From contig NZ_SODU01000003.1 of assembly GCF_004366075.1 (NCBI RefSeq), forward strand, positions 434,001-498,000: a stretch of DNA of 64,000 bases. Direction: 5' to 3'. Source of the stretch: Kribbella pratensis (GTDB lineage: Bacteria; Actinomycetota; Actinomycetes; Propionibacteriales; Kribbellaceae). The notes under the pieces were generated by a model. It was not told the origin of the DNA. It searched no databases and saw nothing but the letters and a program-made list of their open reading frames with translations. Position numbers and translations under genes: made by a program. Of this stretch, positions 16,065 to 24,654 are shown in pieces. Positions within the stretch are counted from its first letter, which is position 1, and every line of letters begins with the position of its first letter.

Positions 16065-16991
16065 GTGTCAGGCCTGGATACCCGTGATATCGGCCACCGT
16101 GTCGTCGTTCGGCACCGGATACCGGGCGGTCTGACCGACGTCATCGGCGTTCTGCAGGCGTGGACCCCCGAACTCGTCACTCTCCGCCACGCCGACAGCG
16201 CGATCCACGAGATCCCGGCCGCCGACGTGACTGCCGCCAAGACGATCCCCGAGATGCCGCTCCGCCCGGTGGACGTCGATCAGCTCTTCCTCACCACCGC
16301 ACTGGGCCGCCCGGCCGTCGAGACGGCGTACGTCGGCCACTGGTTGCTGCGGGCATCGTCCGGCTGGACGGGCCGCGGCAACTCGCTCCTGCCCGCGGGC
16401 GACCCGGGAATGCCGGTTGCGGACGCGCTCCAGCAGGCGATCGCGTTCTACGACCAGCACGGCCTTCGGCCACAGGCCCTGGTCCGCGTCGGCAGCCCGT
16501 ACGACGAGGAGATTCGCGCCTGCGGCTGGGTCGACGCCCGCCCGGAGCAGTCCGACGTACTCGTCATGCACACCACGCTCGACCACGTGAACGGCTCGCC
16601 CGAGTACGACGTACAGCTCGCCGACGCGCCGAACGACGCGTGGTACGGGACTGCTTTCGACGGCCCGGTGCCGGATGTGGCACCGAAAGTCCTCGAAGGT
16701 GCCCCGAAGACGGCGTTCGCGTCGATCGTGCTGGACGACGCCGTGGTCGCGGTGGGGCGTGGATCCATGACCGGACACTGGCTCGGTGTGGACGCGATCC
16801 GCGTGGCGGACGGCTACCGCCGCCGGAGACTCGGTACGGCGATCCTGCAGGGGTTGGCGCGCTGGGCGGGACCGCACGGCGGCCGGCGTACCTATCTGGA
16901 GGTGCTCGTCGAGAACACCGCCGCGATGGCGACGTACACCCGTCTTGGCTACCGCGAGGCCTATCGCTACCGCTACCTGACCAGTCGGTGA
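16065..16991 (+). CDS. GNAT acetyltransferase, Rv0428c-like
   Basis: 308 residues. The N-terminal ~60 residues form an SH3-like barrel (GHRVVVRHRIPGGLTDVIGV) as in mycobacterial Rv0428c-type proteins. The C-terminal GNAT domain has the acetyl-CoA loop in VADGYRRRRLGTAILQ and ENTAAMATYTRLGY. The acyl acceptor is unknown. I chose the GTG at 16065 because AGGAG at 16052-16056 is 8 nt upstream; an in-frame GTG at 16047 lacks a site. Divergent from fdxA. Its last 19 bases overlap the convergent MFS gene. Confidence 0.82.
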   Translation: MSGLDTRDIGHRVVVRHRIPGGLTDVIGVLQAWTPELVTLRHADSAIHEIPAADVTAAKTIPEMPLRPVDVDQLFLTTALGRPAVETAYVGHWLLRASSGWTGRGNSLLPAGDPGMPVADALQQAIAFYDQHGLRPQALVRVGSPYDEEIRACGWVDARPEQSDVLVMHTTLDHVNGSPEYDVQLADAPNDAWYGTAFDGPVPDVAPKVLEGAPKTAFASIVLDDAVVAVGRGSMTGHWLGVDAIRVADGYRRRRLGTAILQGLARWAGPHGGRRTYLEVLVENTAAMATYTRLGYREAYRYRYLTSR

Positions 16992-18349
16992 GCCGCACGC
17001 GCGCCGACAAGCGTCAGCACGATGAATCCCGCTAGTACGACCCCCAACGCGCGGCTGGGGTCCTCAGCCAGCGCAGCGTAGATAGAACCGGCTATCGCGA
17101 CACCCAGCGCGCCAGCCAGCTGTACGTTCGTGGCGAGCACTCCAGACAGGTCAGCGACGTACTGCGACGACATGCTGGATGTGACGGCGCCGATGAGGGT
17201 GTTGGAGGTGATTCCGAGCCCCAGCCCGCCTATGCCGAGTAGCGCGAACAGAAGCGGCCCTGTGCTGCCACCAAGCAGCAGGTACGTCAGCACGGACAGG
17301 TAGCCGCCCGCCAGGACCAGGCAGCCGATGAGGGGCATCCACCGCACTCCCCGTCGCAGTCGGGGCAGGATCGGTCCGGCCAGACCGAACGTGGCGACCC
17401 AAACGAGCATCGCGAAGCCGGAGTACGCCGGACCCTTGTGCAGACCGCCTTGGAGGTAGAGGGCGAGCACGAAGAGCAGGGCGAAGTAGGTGCCCGACGT
17501 ACAGCCGTGGGCGAGAAGACCGGCGCGGACGGACGGATTGGCGAGGACCGGACGTGCGATCAGTGGGCGACCACCCCGGGCGGCTGCGCGACGTTCGCCG
17601 TACTCGAAGAGGGCCAGCGCCGGGACGCTGAGAAAGAGGCACAGCCAGGACCAGGTGGGCCAGCCGCGTTCGGAGCCGAGCAGGAGCGGGACGATGACGA
17701 GCAGAACCGTTGTGGACAACGCGAGTACCCCGCCAAGATCCAGGCGGTCACGGCGTCCGGGCGGGTCGGTGGGTAGCAGGCGACGGCCGGCCATGGCGAG
17801 GACGATGCCGATCGGCACGTTGACGAGGAAGATCGGGCGCCAACCGGTGCCGAAGAGATCTGCGGCGATGAGGATGCCGCCCAGCAGCTGGCCGGCCACC
17901 GCACCGCCGGACAGCGCGATCGAGAAGTAGCCGAGCGCCTTGAGCCGGTCGCGACCCTGGAAGTGCATCTGGATGCCGCTGAGCACCTGCGGGACCATCA
18001 GCGCAGCGCCGGCGCCCTGGACGAAACGGGCCACGACCAAGGTGACGGTTCCGGGGGCGAGGCCACAGGCGAGGGATGCTGCCGTGAAGACGGTCAGGCC
18101 GAGCAGGAACGTCCGCCGGTACCCGAGCGACGAGCCGAGACGGGCGCCGGTGATCAGCAGTACGGCGAACGCGACGACGTACCCGGACACGACCAGGCCG
18201 ACGGCGCCCTCGGAGGCGTGCAGGTCGGCGCCGATCGACGGACCGGCGATGTTGGCGACCGCGGTATCGATATTGGCCATGAACTGACCGGTGAGCAGGA
18301 CGGCCAGGATCGCACCGCGATGGACGGTTCGTGTCTGCGAGGTGAGCAC
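16973..18349 (-). CDS. MFS drug/metabolite exporter (DHA2-like)
   Basis: 458 residues rich in membrane helices, with the MFS loop 2-3 motif GARLGSSLGYRRTFLLG near residue 70 and VQGAGAALMVPQVL of motif C type near residue 115, both typical of proton-driven EmrB/QacA-type exporters (14 helices). Substrate unknown. The GTG at 18349 gives the most complete first helix (AILAVLLTGQFMANIDTAVA), and the Asp in that helix is conserved in the family. No regulator is adjacent on the same strand; the gene converges with and overlaps the GNAT gene by 19 bp. Confidence 0.87.
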   Translation of the reverse strand: MLTSQTRTVHRGAILAVLLTGQFMANIDTAVANIAGPSIGADLHASEGAVGLVVSGYVVAFAVLLITGARLGSSLGYRRTFLLGLTVFTAASLACGLAPGTVTLVVARFVQGAGAALMVPQVLSGIQMHFQGRDRLKALGYFSIALSGGAVAGQLLGGILIAADLFGTGWRPIFLVNVPIGIVLAMAGRRLLPTDPPGRRDRLDLGGVLALSTTVLLVIVPLLLGSERGWPTWSWLCLFLSVPALALFEYGERRAAARGGRPLIARPVLANPSVRAGLLAHGCTSGTYFALLFVLALYLQGGLHKGPAYSGFAMLVWVATFGLAGPILPRLRRGVRWMPLIGCLVLAGGYLSVLTYLLLGGSTGPLLFALLGIGGLGLGITSNTLIGAVTSSMSSQYVADLSGVLATNVQLAGALGVAIAGSIYAALAEDPSRALGVVLAGFIVLTLVGARAAHRLVR

Positions 18350-18403
18350 GTCACTGGAACGGTGTGAGGTGGCCGAGATGTGAGGGCATTAGGCTCCGGT
18401 GGC

Positions 18404-18841
18404 ATGGCGGATCATGTGATCGAGCGACCGGAGTACGCGAGGGACTTCGAGGGCACGGTGCGGGTGGAGTACACGCCGCACCCGGACGACGGGGTCGCGG
18501 ATCCCGGCGAGATCGTGTGGACCTGGGTGCCGTTCGAGGAGGACTTCAGCCGCGGCAAGGACCGTCCGGTGCTGGTCGTCGGCTGGGATGAGCCGTTCCT
18601 GCTGGCGCTGATCCTCACCAGCAAGGACCACGACCGCGACGCGGCCGACGAGGCGCGCTGGGGCCGGGTGTGGCTGGACATCGGCAGCGGGGCCTGGGAC
18701 AAGAACGCCCGGCCCAGCGAGGTCCGCCTGGACCGGGTCCTCCGCATCGACCCGCGACAGGTCCGCCGCGAAGGCGCCGTGATCGAGAAAGCGATCTTCG
18801 ATCAGGTGGCGGCCGGCCTGCACAACCTCCACCGCGGCTGA
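18404..18841 (+). CDS. Solitary PemK/MazF-like protein
   Basis: 145 residues. PGEIVWTWVPFEEDFSRGKDRPVLVV (residues ~38-63, shown here in part as PGEIVWTWVPF and KDRPVLVV) is the PemK/MazF N-terminal beta-barrel pattern, and LTSKDHD follows at the usual place of the active-site loop. MazF-type toxins are mRNA interferases; this member is longer than a classical toxin (~110) and no small antitoxin ORF lies next to it, so it may have another role. TAGGCT at 18390-18395 lies 8 nt before the ATG, suggesting a leaderless mRNA. Confidence 0.72.
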   Translation: MADHVIERPEYARDFEGTVRVEYTPHPDDGVADPGEIVWTWVPFEEDFSRGKDRPVLVVGWDEPFLLALILTSKDHDRDAADEARWGRVWLDIGSGAWDKNARPSEVRLDRVLRIDPRQVRREGAVIEKAIFDQVAAGLHNLHRG

Positions 18842-18845
18842 AGGA

Positions 18846-20627
18846 TCAGCTCGGCGGGCGGGTCGTCGTGGTGACACCCGGCTTCCGGCCGGGTGGGGTG
18901 GTGATCCCGCCCGGCGGCGGCGTGACCGTGGTGCCAGGCTTCGGCCCGCAGCGGATGTCGTCGGCCGCGTTGTACTTCGTGGTGAACGACTCGGTCTTCT
19001 GCCGTACGCCGTTCTTCGCGAGATACCGGTAGATGGTGATGTCGAAACCCGGCGTCGGTGCCTGCGGCTCGCACTTCGCGGCCGTGTTGTAGACGACGCT
19101 CGGCTGCCGGAAGTTCGTCCTCTCCGACTGCCCGGCGGTGACGTCGACGAACTTGGTGCCCCAGATGATGACCCTGATGCTGCCCTTGCTGCCCGGCGTC
19201 GACGCCTTGAAGATCGTCTGCACCAGCAGGCCGTGCCCGGAGTCGTTCAGGAACTTCAGGTCCACGTTCGGCCAGGCCACGGTCGCTTCACGGCCGACCG
19301 GGTAGCGGCTGATGTAGACGCTGTGCGCCTTGTGCTCGACGATCTTCAGCCCGGCGAAGAACGCCGCGTTGAAGGTGGTGGTCGCCGACTGCGAGACACC
19401 GCCGCCGAAGTCCTTCTCGAACTTGCCGCCGCTGATGATGTAGCCCTCGGCGAACCCGTTCTCCTTGGTCCGCTCACCGACGATCTTGTTCAGGCTGAAC
19501 TCTTCGTTCGGCTTCAGCAGGGTGCCGTTGATCTTGGCCGCCGCCGTCCCGATGTTGGTGTTGCGGTACGGCGCGTGCGGGAACTCGGTCTTGAAGTCGC
19601 CGATGTTCTGCGTGATCCCGAGCGCGGCCGCCTGCGCGGTGGTGAACTTCGCCGGGGTCGCCGTCAGCGGTACGGCGGCCCGCCGCTCACCGGTCGGCTT
19701 CGGCAGGATCGCCAGGATCGCCGCGCCGACCTTCGCCCGGTCGACGACCATGCCGTTGACCGCTGGTACCACCTTCGGGCCCGCGCCGACGATCTGCACC
19801 GTCGCGTCCTTCGGCAGGGTCTCCAGCGACTTGAACCGCTGCAGGAACAGCGGCTCCAGCGACTTGGTGTTCAGCGCCGGGATGACCTTGCCCTCCTGCA
19901 CGCTCACGGACAGCGCCGGTGCGAGCTCGGCCGGCTCCAGCTCGACCGACTTCGACCCGACGGTCAGCCGGATCGGACCCGACATCGCCGGCTCGGCGAA
20001 CTCCTTCAGCGCCTTGTCGATCGCCTCGGTGGCGGCCTGCGGCTTGGTCACGCCGGCCGGCAGTTCCTTCGGGGTCCCGTCCGACGGGTACGCCGCGAAC
20101 ACCGCGTCGACCGCCTTCGCGGTGTCCAGCTGCAGGCCGTCGGCCGGGTCGTGTTTCACCGGCTGCGTGCCCTTGAAGGTGATGGTGCCCTCGGTCGCCT
20201 TGCGGTTCACCTGGCGGGCCAGCTTGTCGACGGCGGCCTTCAGCTTCGCGTCGTCCTTGGTGACGACCGGCTCGACGGCGTCCCCGCCGGTCAGCGCATG
20301 CCAGATCCGGCCGGGCGCCAGGCTACGGCCCGCCCCCGCGGCGGCGACGGTCTTGTCCACGTCGACGGAGAGTCCGGCGTCGGCCGGCAGCACCTGGAAC
20401 TTGGAGTCGCCCGCCTGCAGCGCGATCGGCGCACTGATGCGGTCCTTGAGGCCCGCGGTCAGCTTGGTCTTCGCGTCGTCCTCGGACAGGCCGCCGATCG
20501 GGATGCCGAGCACGGTCGTTTCGGTCGGGATCTTGGCTCCGGCGAACGCGAACGCCGCGCCGTACCCCACGACGACAACACCGAGCCCCGCGGCGGCGAT
20601 GATCCCCGCGAGCTGCTTTCTCCCCAC
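18846..20627 (-). CDS. VanW-family exported protein with PG-binding repeats
   Basis: 593 residues from the GTG at 20627, which has a GGGAGGA site upstream. An N-terminal membrane anchor (LAGIIAAAGLGVVVVGYGAAF) is followed by two ~130-residue YoaR/PG_binding_4-like domains, and then the VanW domain at ~370-500 (GTLLKPNEEFSLNKIVG, DFGGGVSQSATTTFNAAF, HKAHSVYISRYP). The last ~40 residues are a Pro/Thr-rich tail (PPPGGITTPPGRKPG). VanW proteins are linked to glycopeptide response and wall assembly, with no proven activity. It is a likely extracytoplasmic wall protein. Confidence 0.88.
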   Translation of the reverse strand: MGRKQLAGIIAAAGLGVVVVGYGAAFAFAGAKIPTETTVLGIPIGGLSEDDAKTKLTAGLKDRISAPIALQAGDSKFQVLPADAGLSVDVDKTVAAAGAGRSLAPGRIWHALTGGDAVEPVVTKDDAKLKAAVDKLARQVNRKATEGTITFKGTQPVKHDPADGLQLDTAKAVDAVFAAYPSDGTPKELPAGVTKPQAATEAIDKALKEFAEPAMSGPIRLTVGSKSVELEPAELAPALSVSVQEGKVIPALNTKSLEPLFLQRFKSLETLPKDATVQIVGAGPKVVPAVNGMVVDRAKVGAAILAILPKPTGERRAAVPLTATPAKFTTAQAAALGITQNIGDFKTEFPHAPYRNTNIGTAAAKINGTLLKPNEEFSLNKIVGERTKENGFAEGYIISGGKFEKDFGGGVSQSATTTFNAAFFAGLKIVEHKAHSVYISRYPVGREATVAWPNVDLKFLNDSGHGLLVQTIFKASTPGSKGSIRVIIWGTKFVDVTAGQSERTNFRQPSVVYNTAAKCEPQAPTPGFDITIYRYLAKNGVRQKTESFTTKYNAADDIRCGPKPGTTVTPPPGGITTPPGRKPGVTTTTRPPS

Positions 20628-20740
20628 CGGACAGAGTCCTCCCGCTCGAGCGCTTGGTCAGGGCACAAGCGCACATCTTACGGGACGGGACAGCCCTCAC
20701 CGACCGTCGGGGCTGCCCCGTGATGCCCCGGCAGTAACGA

Positions 20741-21259
20741 TCAGTTTCCGGGCAGTTCCCGGTAGTGACTGGAATGGTAGATCAACGCGCACGGGTCACT
20801 CGGATCGCCCGTCCCGAGGCTGAGCACCTCACCCACCACGATCGTGTGGTCTCCCCCGTCGTACGTCGCCCAGGTCCGGCACTCGAGCCACGACAGGGCG
20901 CCGTCGACGGTCGGGCAGCCGGTTTTCGGGCCGGCCGTCGTACCGATGCCGTCGAACTGGCTGTACAGGTCGCGCCCGGACCGCGCGAACCGCTCCGCGA
21001 TCGCCTGCTGCGCCCCCGACAGCACCGATACGGCCCAGTACCCGCAGTCCAGTACGGCGGAGTGCATCCGGACGCCCTTGTCGACGCAGACCAGCACCAG
21101 CGGCGGATCGAGCGAGACCGACGTGAACGCATTCGCGGTCATGGCGTGCGCGACGCCGTCCTGCAGCGTGCTCATGATCGTGATCCCCGAGGCGAACTGC
21201 CCGAGCGCAGCACGGAACTCCGCAGGCGGGACGCTCCCACTCGACTCGGTTGAGGACAC
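20741..21259 (-). CDS. Flavin reductase-like FMN-binding protein
   Basis: 172 residues with the flavin-reductase pattern FRAALGQFASGITIMST, AMTANAFTSVSLDPPLVLVCVD and GDHTIVVGEVLSL. Such proteins reduce FMN/FAD with NAD(P)H and feed two-component monooxygenases, or bind flavin for other purposes; no partner oxygenase is next to it. The GTG at 21259 is the start. It lies upstream of the VanW gene on the same strand with a ~110-bp gap. Confidence 0.87.
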   Translation of the reverse strand: MSSTESSGSVPPAEFRAALGQFASGITIMSTLQDGVAHAMTANAFTSVSLDPPLVLVCVDKGVRMHSAVLDCGYWAVSVLSGAQQAIAERFARSGRDLYSQFDGIGTTAGPKTGCPTVDGALSWLECRTWATYDGGDHTIVVGEVLSLGTGDPSDPCALIYHSSHYRELPGN

Positions 21260-21344
21260 CTCAGCAGGTTATGCCCGCTGACAGGTTGATGCCTCAACCG
21301 AGCGTGTGGGAACGGTCACCTCACAGGTGGCCCGGCTGAATCGT

Positions 21345-22256
21345 CTACAGGCCCGCGAACAGGTCGTGCTCCAGGCCGTCCGGGCCGGGGGCGGGGGTGC
21401 CCTTGACCAGGCGATACGGCTCGGAGCTCCAGATCTGGTTGCCGAGGTTGTTCGACAGCGCGAAGAACGGGCCGTCGACGGTGATCTGGGTGGCGTGCGC
21501 CTTCATCGCGTTCATCTTCCGGTCGATGAACTCCTCCCCCTCGATCACGCAGTCGATCAGCCGGTCCGGCGTGACGAACGGACCGAGCGGGCCCTCGGGG
21601 TCCATTCCCTCGAAGGTGGTCGTGTCGCCGGATTCGCGCAGCAGCCGGAGCTGCTGCCGCATCCGTGACTCGGCCATCGCGGTCCAGTAGATCTTCGGGA
21701 TGTCCCACGCCGGTCCGAGATCCTCGCGGTACGACCGGGAGGCGGCAAGGTCAGCGGCGTACGTCGCCACTCGGTGGGCCTTGATGTGATCCGGATGCCC
21801 GTAGTTGCCGTACTGGTCGTAGGTCACGAGCACCTGCGGCCGGACCTCACGGATGATCGGGACCAGGTCGTCGGCCGCGGTCAGCAGATCGGCCTGCCAG
21901 AAACTGTCCTTGCGGGTCTCCGGCGGGACGTCCGCGTTGCCCTCGGCGTTGTAGATCATCCCGGTGTCGCGGTACTTGCCCGCGCCGCCGAGGAACCGGT
22001 GGTCGGTGACACCGAGCTCGGCCATCGCGTTCGCGAGCTCACCGATCCGGTGCTCGCCGAGGCCGTCGTCCTGGTCGGAGGCCAGATGGGCCAGCTCGGG
22101 GACGAGGACCTCGCCCTCCTCGCCGAGGGTGCAGGTGATCAGGGTGACGTGGGCGCCCTCGGCGACGTACCGCGCCATCGTCACACCGTTGTTGATGGTT
22201 TCGTCGTCCGGGTGGGCGTGCACCAGCAGCAGCCGGCGCTCAGCAAGCTCAACCAT
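21345..22256 (-). CDS. mshB: N-acetyl-GlcN-inositol deacetylase of mycothiol synthesis
   Basis: 303-residue zinc deacetylase that removes acetyl from GlcNAc-Ins, the second step of mycothiol synthesis. Zinc site: VHAHPDDET near residue 12 (His13, Asp16) and YGHPDHIKAHR near 155, with the LGxxGEVL segment typical of MshB. It ends LFAGL like the mycobacterial enzyme. MshB is preferred over the related Mca because of the HPDDETINNG start and the length. This gene shows that the organism makes mycothiol. Confidence 0.93.
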   Translation of the reverse strand: MVELAERRLLLVHAHPDDETINNGVTMARYVAEGAHVTLITCTLGEEGEVLVPELAHLASDQDDGLGEHRIGELANAMAELGVTDHRFLGGAGKYRDTGMIYNAEGNADVPPETRKDSFWQADLLTAADDLVPIIREVRPQVLVTYDQYGNYGHPDHIKAHRVATYAADLAASRSYREDLGPAWDIPKIYWTAMAESRMRQQLRLLRESGDTTTFEGMDPEGPLGPFVTPDRLIDCVIEGEEFIDRKMNAMKAHATQITVDGPFFALSNNLGNQIWSSEPYRLVKGTPAPGPDGLEHDLFAGL

Positions 22257-22300
22257 GCCGAAAGCCTACGTCGGCCCCCGGACAGTTTCCCGGCAGCGGG

Positions 22301-22612
22301 TCAGCCGAAGCGGCGGACCAGCAGGCAGCCCGCCTGGAACCGCGATTTGGCGCCGAGGCCGGCGATCAGCGCGCTGATCTCGGAGCGCACGGTCCGCAGC
22401 GACAGACCGAGATCGCGCGCGATCGCGGCGTCCTTCGCACCGGTCGACATCATCCGGCCGATCGTCACCTGGCGGCTGGTCAGCTCCTTCACCGCGGCGG
22501 GAGTCCGCCGGTGCGATCCGAGCTCGTAGACCTCACAGACGACCTCTGGTGCGCCGTCCCGGTCCTGAATGGCCTCGAGCCGCACCGCCTCAACTGCCGG
22601 ATACACCGACAT
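22301..22612 (-). CDS. Minimal LuxR-type helix-turn-helix protein
   Basis: 103 residues, little more than a DNA-binding domain: ELTSRQVTIGRMMSTGAKDA, then AIARDLGLSLRTVRSEISAL, the GerE/LuxR recognition helix. No receiver or ligand domain is present; the first ~40 residues form a short lead. It lies 44 bp upstream of mshB in the same direction, so it may be co-transcribed with it. Partner and targets unknown. Confidence 0.72.
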   Translation of the reverse strand: MSVYPAVEAVRLEAIQDRDGAPEVVCEVYELGSHRRTPAAVKELTSRQVTIGRMMSTGAKDAAIARDLGLSLRTVRSEISALIAGLGAKSRFQAGCLLVRRFG

Positions 22613-22725
22613 GCGTCACTCCTCCCCAAGAGTTCAGGAAAGGATTCTCGTCCCCGGGCCGGACCACGTGCCAGGTACAACCCGTACAAACCACCCATAC
22701 AGTTGCGGTGCGTGAACAGCAAGAA

Positions 22726-22749
22726 GGGCGGCGCCCGTAGGCACCGCCC
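22726..22749 (-). terminator. Terminator of the peptide ABC importer
   Basis: GGGCGGTGCC/GGCGCCGCCC-type stem (arms 22726-22735 and 22740-22749, one G-U pair, 4-nt loop), followed on the minus strand by a T-rich TTCTTGCTGTT. It lies ~20 bp after the stop of the substrate-binding protein gene. Confidence 0.8.
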
Positions 22750-22769
22750 TCCTCAGAAGTGTGCTGCGA

Positions 22770-24467
22770 TCAGCTCACTTTCTTCACACCGATCTGGGTC
22801 AGGTCGGGGAACCCACCGGTGTTCGGGTCGCCCACCACGTTGTCGAGGTTCGAGCCCACGACGTACACGTTGAGGTCCTGAACGGTCGGCACCAGCGGAG
22901 CCGTCTTCATGATCTCGACGTACAGGTCGGACAGACCGGACTCGATCTTGTTCTTGTCGGTCTCGGACTGCAGAGCCTTCATCTTGTCCCAGCCGGCCTG
23001 GCTGCGTGCGTAGTTGTTCTGCGCGGGCTTGTTCGGCGCGGTCGTGTCCGGGCCGAAGACAGACGGAACGATCGTCGTCAGGCTCGCCCAGTCGTAGCAC
23101 CAGCCGGCGGTGATCAGGTCGGTCGCCGCGGTGTCCTGCTGCTGCGTCGAGTAGTAGTTGTCACCCGGGATCTTCTGGATCTCGACGTTGACCCCGATCG
23201 CCTTCCAGGACGCCTGGGCAGCCTCTGCAGCCTTGACGGCCAGACCGGAGTCCGCCGTACCCAGGACGAGCTTCTCGCCCTTGTAGCCGGCCTCGGTCAG
23301 CAACTGCTTGGCCTTCGCCGGGTCGCCCGCGTCCGGAACCTTGAAGGTCTCTTCCTTCTTGTAGCCCTCCATGTCCTGCGGAATGATCGAGTCGACCACC
23401 TTGGACAAGCGCTCGCCACCACGGCCGTCGCGGTAACTCGTCCGGTCCAGACCGTAGTACAGCGCCTCGCGCAGCTTCTGGTTCTTCAGCAACGGCTTCT
23501 GCTGGTTGAACGCGATGTACCGGCGGCAGATGTCGGTGCCCTCGACCACGCGGTCCTTCACGTTCGGCTGGTTCGTCTTGGCGATGTTCTCCGGCTGCAC
23601 ACCGGCGAAGCTCAGCGAGCTCTGGTCCGCCGCGCCGTTCGCGATCAGCCGCTGATCGACGGTCGCCTCGGCGTCACCGAACTTGAAGATGAACTTGTCC
23701 GGCCGTGCGTCGCGCAGCGGGTCGGTCTTCTGGTCCCAGTTGGTGTTGCGGACCAGCACCAGCTGCTTCTTGCGGGTGTACGTCTCGATCTTGTACGGGC
23801 CGCTCGACACCGGGTGGTTGTCGTACTGCGTCTTGGTGTCCTTCGCCTTCGGCACCGGCGCGAAGACCTTCATGCTCGCCGTACCGTCGAACGACGCGAC
23901 CGGGCGGTTCAGCTTGAACGTGATCGTCTTCTCGTCCGGAACCTCGATCGCGGCGCAGCCCTTGCCGCCGTTGTTGTCCCCGACGTACGGGCCCTTGTAA
24001 CCCTTGCAGTCGAGGTACTCGTGCGCGTACGGCGCACCCTCGGCCATGTCCGCGGCGAACGACCGTTCGGCGTTGTACTTGATGTCGGCGGCGACGATCG
24101 GCGTGCCGTCCTCGTACTTCAGCCCGTCCTTCAGCTTGAAGGTCCAGGTCTTGAAGTCCGGGCTCGCCTCGTAGCTCTCCGCCAGGTCCTTCTCGAGGAT
24201 GATCTTCTTCGCCTTGGCGTCGTACCGGTAGTCCGTCAGCGTCCGGGTGATCAGCTTGCCGATCATCTGGGAGTCGGTGACGAAGTTCCGCGCCGGGTCG
24301 AGGTGCTCCACGTCGCTGACGTGGTAGACGGTGACGGTGCCCCCCTTGGCACCGGCCGAAGCCTGCCCGCTCGGCGTATCGCTGTTTCCCCCGCCGCAGG
24401 CAACCGCGGTCAGGCTCAGTCCGAACCCAACGGCGATCGCCACTCCGGTTCGTTTGAGGTGATCCAT
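22770..24467 (-). CDS. Peptide/oligopeptide ABC importer substrate-binding lipoprotein
   Basis: 565 residues. An N-terminal lipoprotein signal ends in LTAVACGGG, where the Cys is lipidated. The remainder is a family-5 (DppA/OppA-like) solute-binding protein with the signature segment KTWTFKLKDGLKYEDGTPIV and FNQQKPLLKNQKLREALYYGLDR. It captures di/oligopeptides or similar ligands outside the membrane and passes them to the permeases encoded upstream. It is the last gene of the cluster, with a 187-bp gap before it and an AAGGAAGGAA site near the ATG, so it may also have its own promoter. Its own terminator follows. Confidence 0.9.
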   Translation of the reverse strand: MDHLKRTGVAIAVGFGLSLTAVACGGGNSDTPSGQASAGAKGGTVTVYHVSDVEHLDPARNFVTDSQMIGKLITRTLTDYRYDAKAKKIILEKDLAESYEASPDFKTWTFKLKDGLKYEDGTPIVAADIKYNAERSFAADMAEGAPYAHEYLDCKGYKGPYVGDNNGGKGCAAIEVPDEKTITFKLNRPVASFDGTASMKVFAPVPKAKDTKTQYDNHPVSSGPYKIETYTRKKQLVLVRNTNWDQKTDPLRDARPDKFIFKFGDAEATVDQRLIANGAADQSSLSFAGVQPENIAKTNQPNVKDRVVEGTDICRRYIAFNQQKPLLKNQKLREALYYGLDRTSYRDGRGGERLSKVVDSIIPQDMEGYKKEETFKVPDAGDPAKAKQLLTEAGYKGEKLVLGTADSGLAVKAAEAAQASWKAIGVNVEIQKIPGDNYYSTQQQDTAATDLITAGWCYDWASLTTIVPSVFGPDTTAPNKPAQNNYARSQAGWDKMKALQSETDKNKIESGLSDLYVEIMKTAPLVPTVQDLNVYVVGSNLDNVVGDPNTGGFPDLTQIGVKKVS

Positions 24468-24654
24468 GGCCAGTGTTTCCTTCCTTGTGTTGACACTTGT
24501 CGCCGGGTCGCGGCGGCTCGAAGAAAGTGATCTACGTCAGATGGCGGTCATCAACTCACGTGTTCACAAACTGCGCAATGCGGTTTGGGCCGCTTGACCG
24601 GATCGTGATCCCTTCAATGCCGTCGGTACACCCGACCAACGCTCTGTGTAGTCG

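Noticed and set aside
19233..20823. Two long plus-strand frames opposite the VanW gene
   Set aside because: Shadow frames; the minus strand encodes the complete VanW and PG-binding domains.
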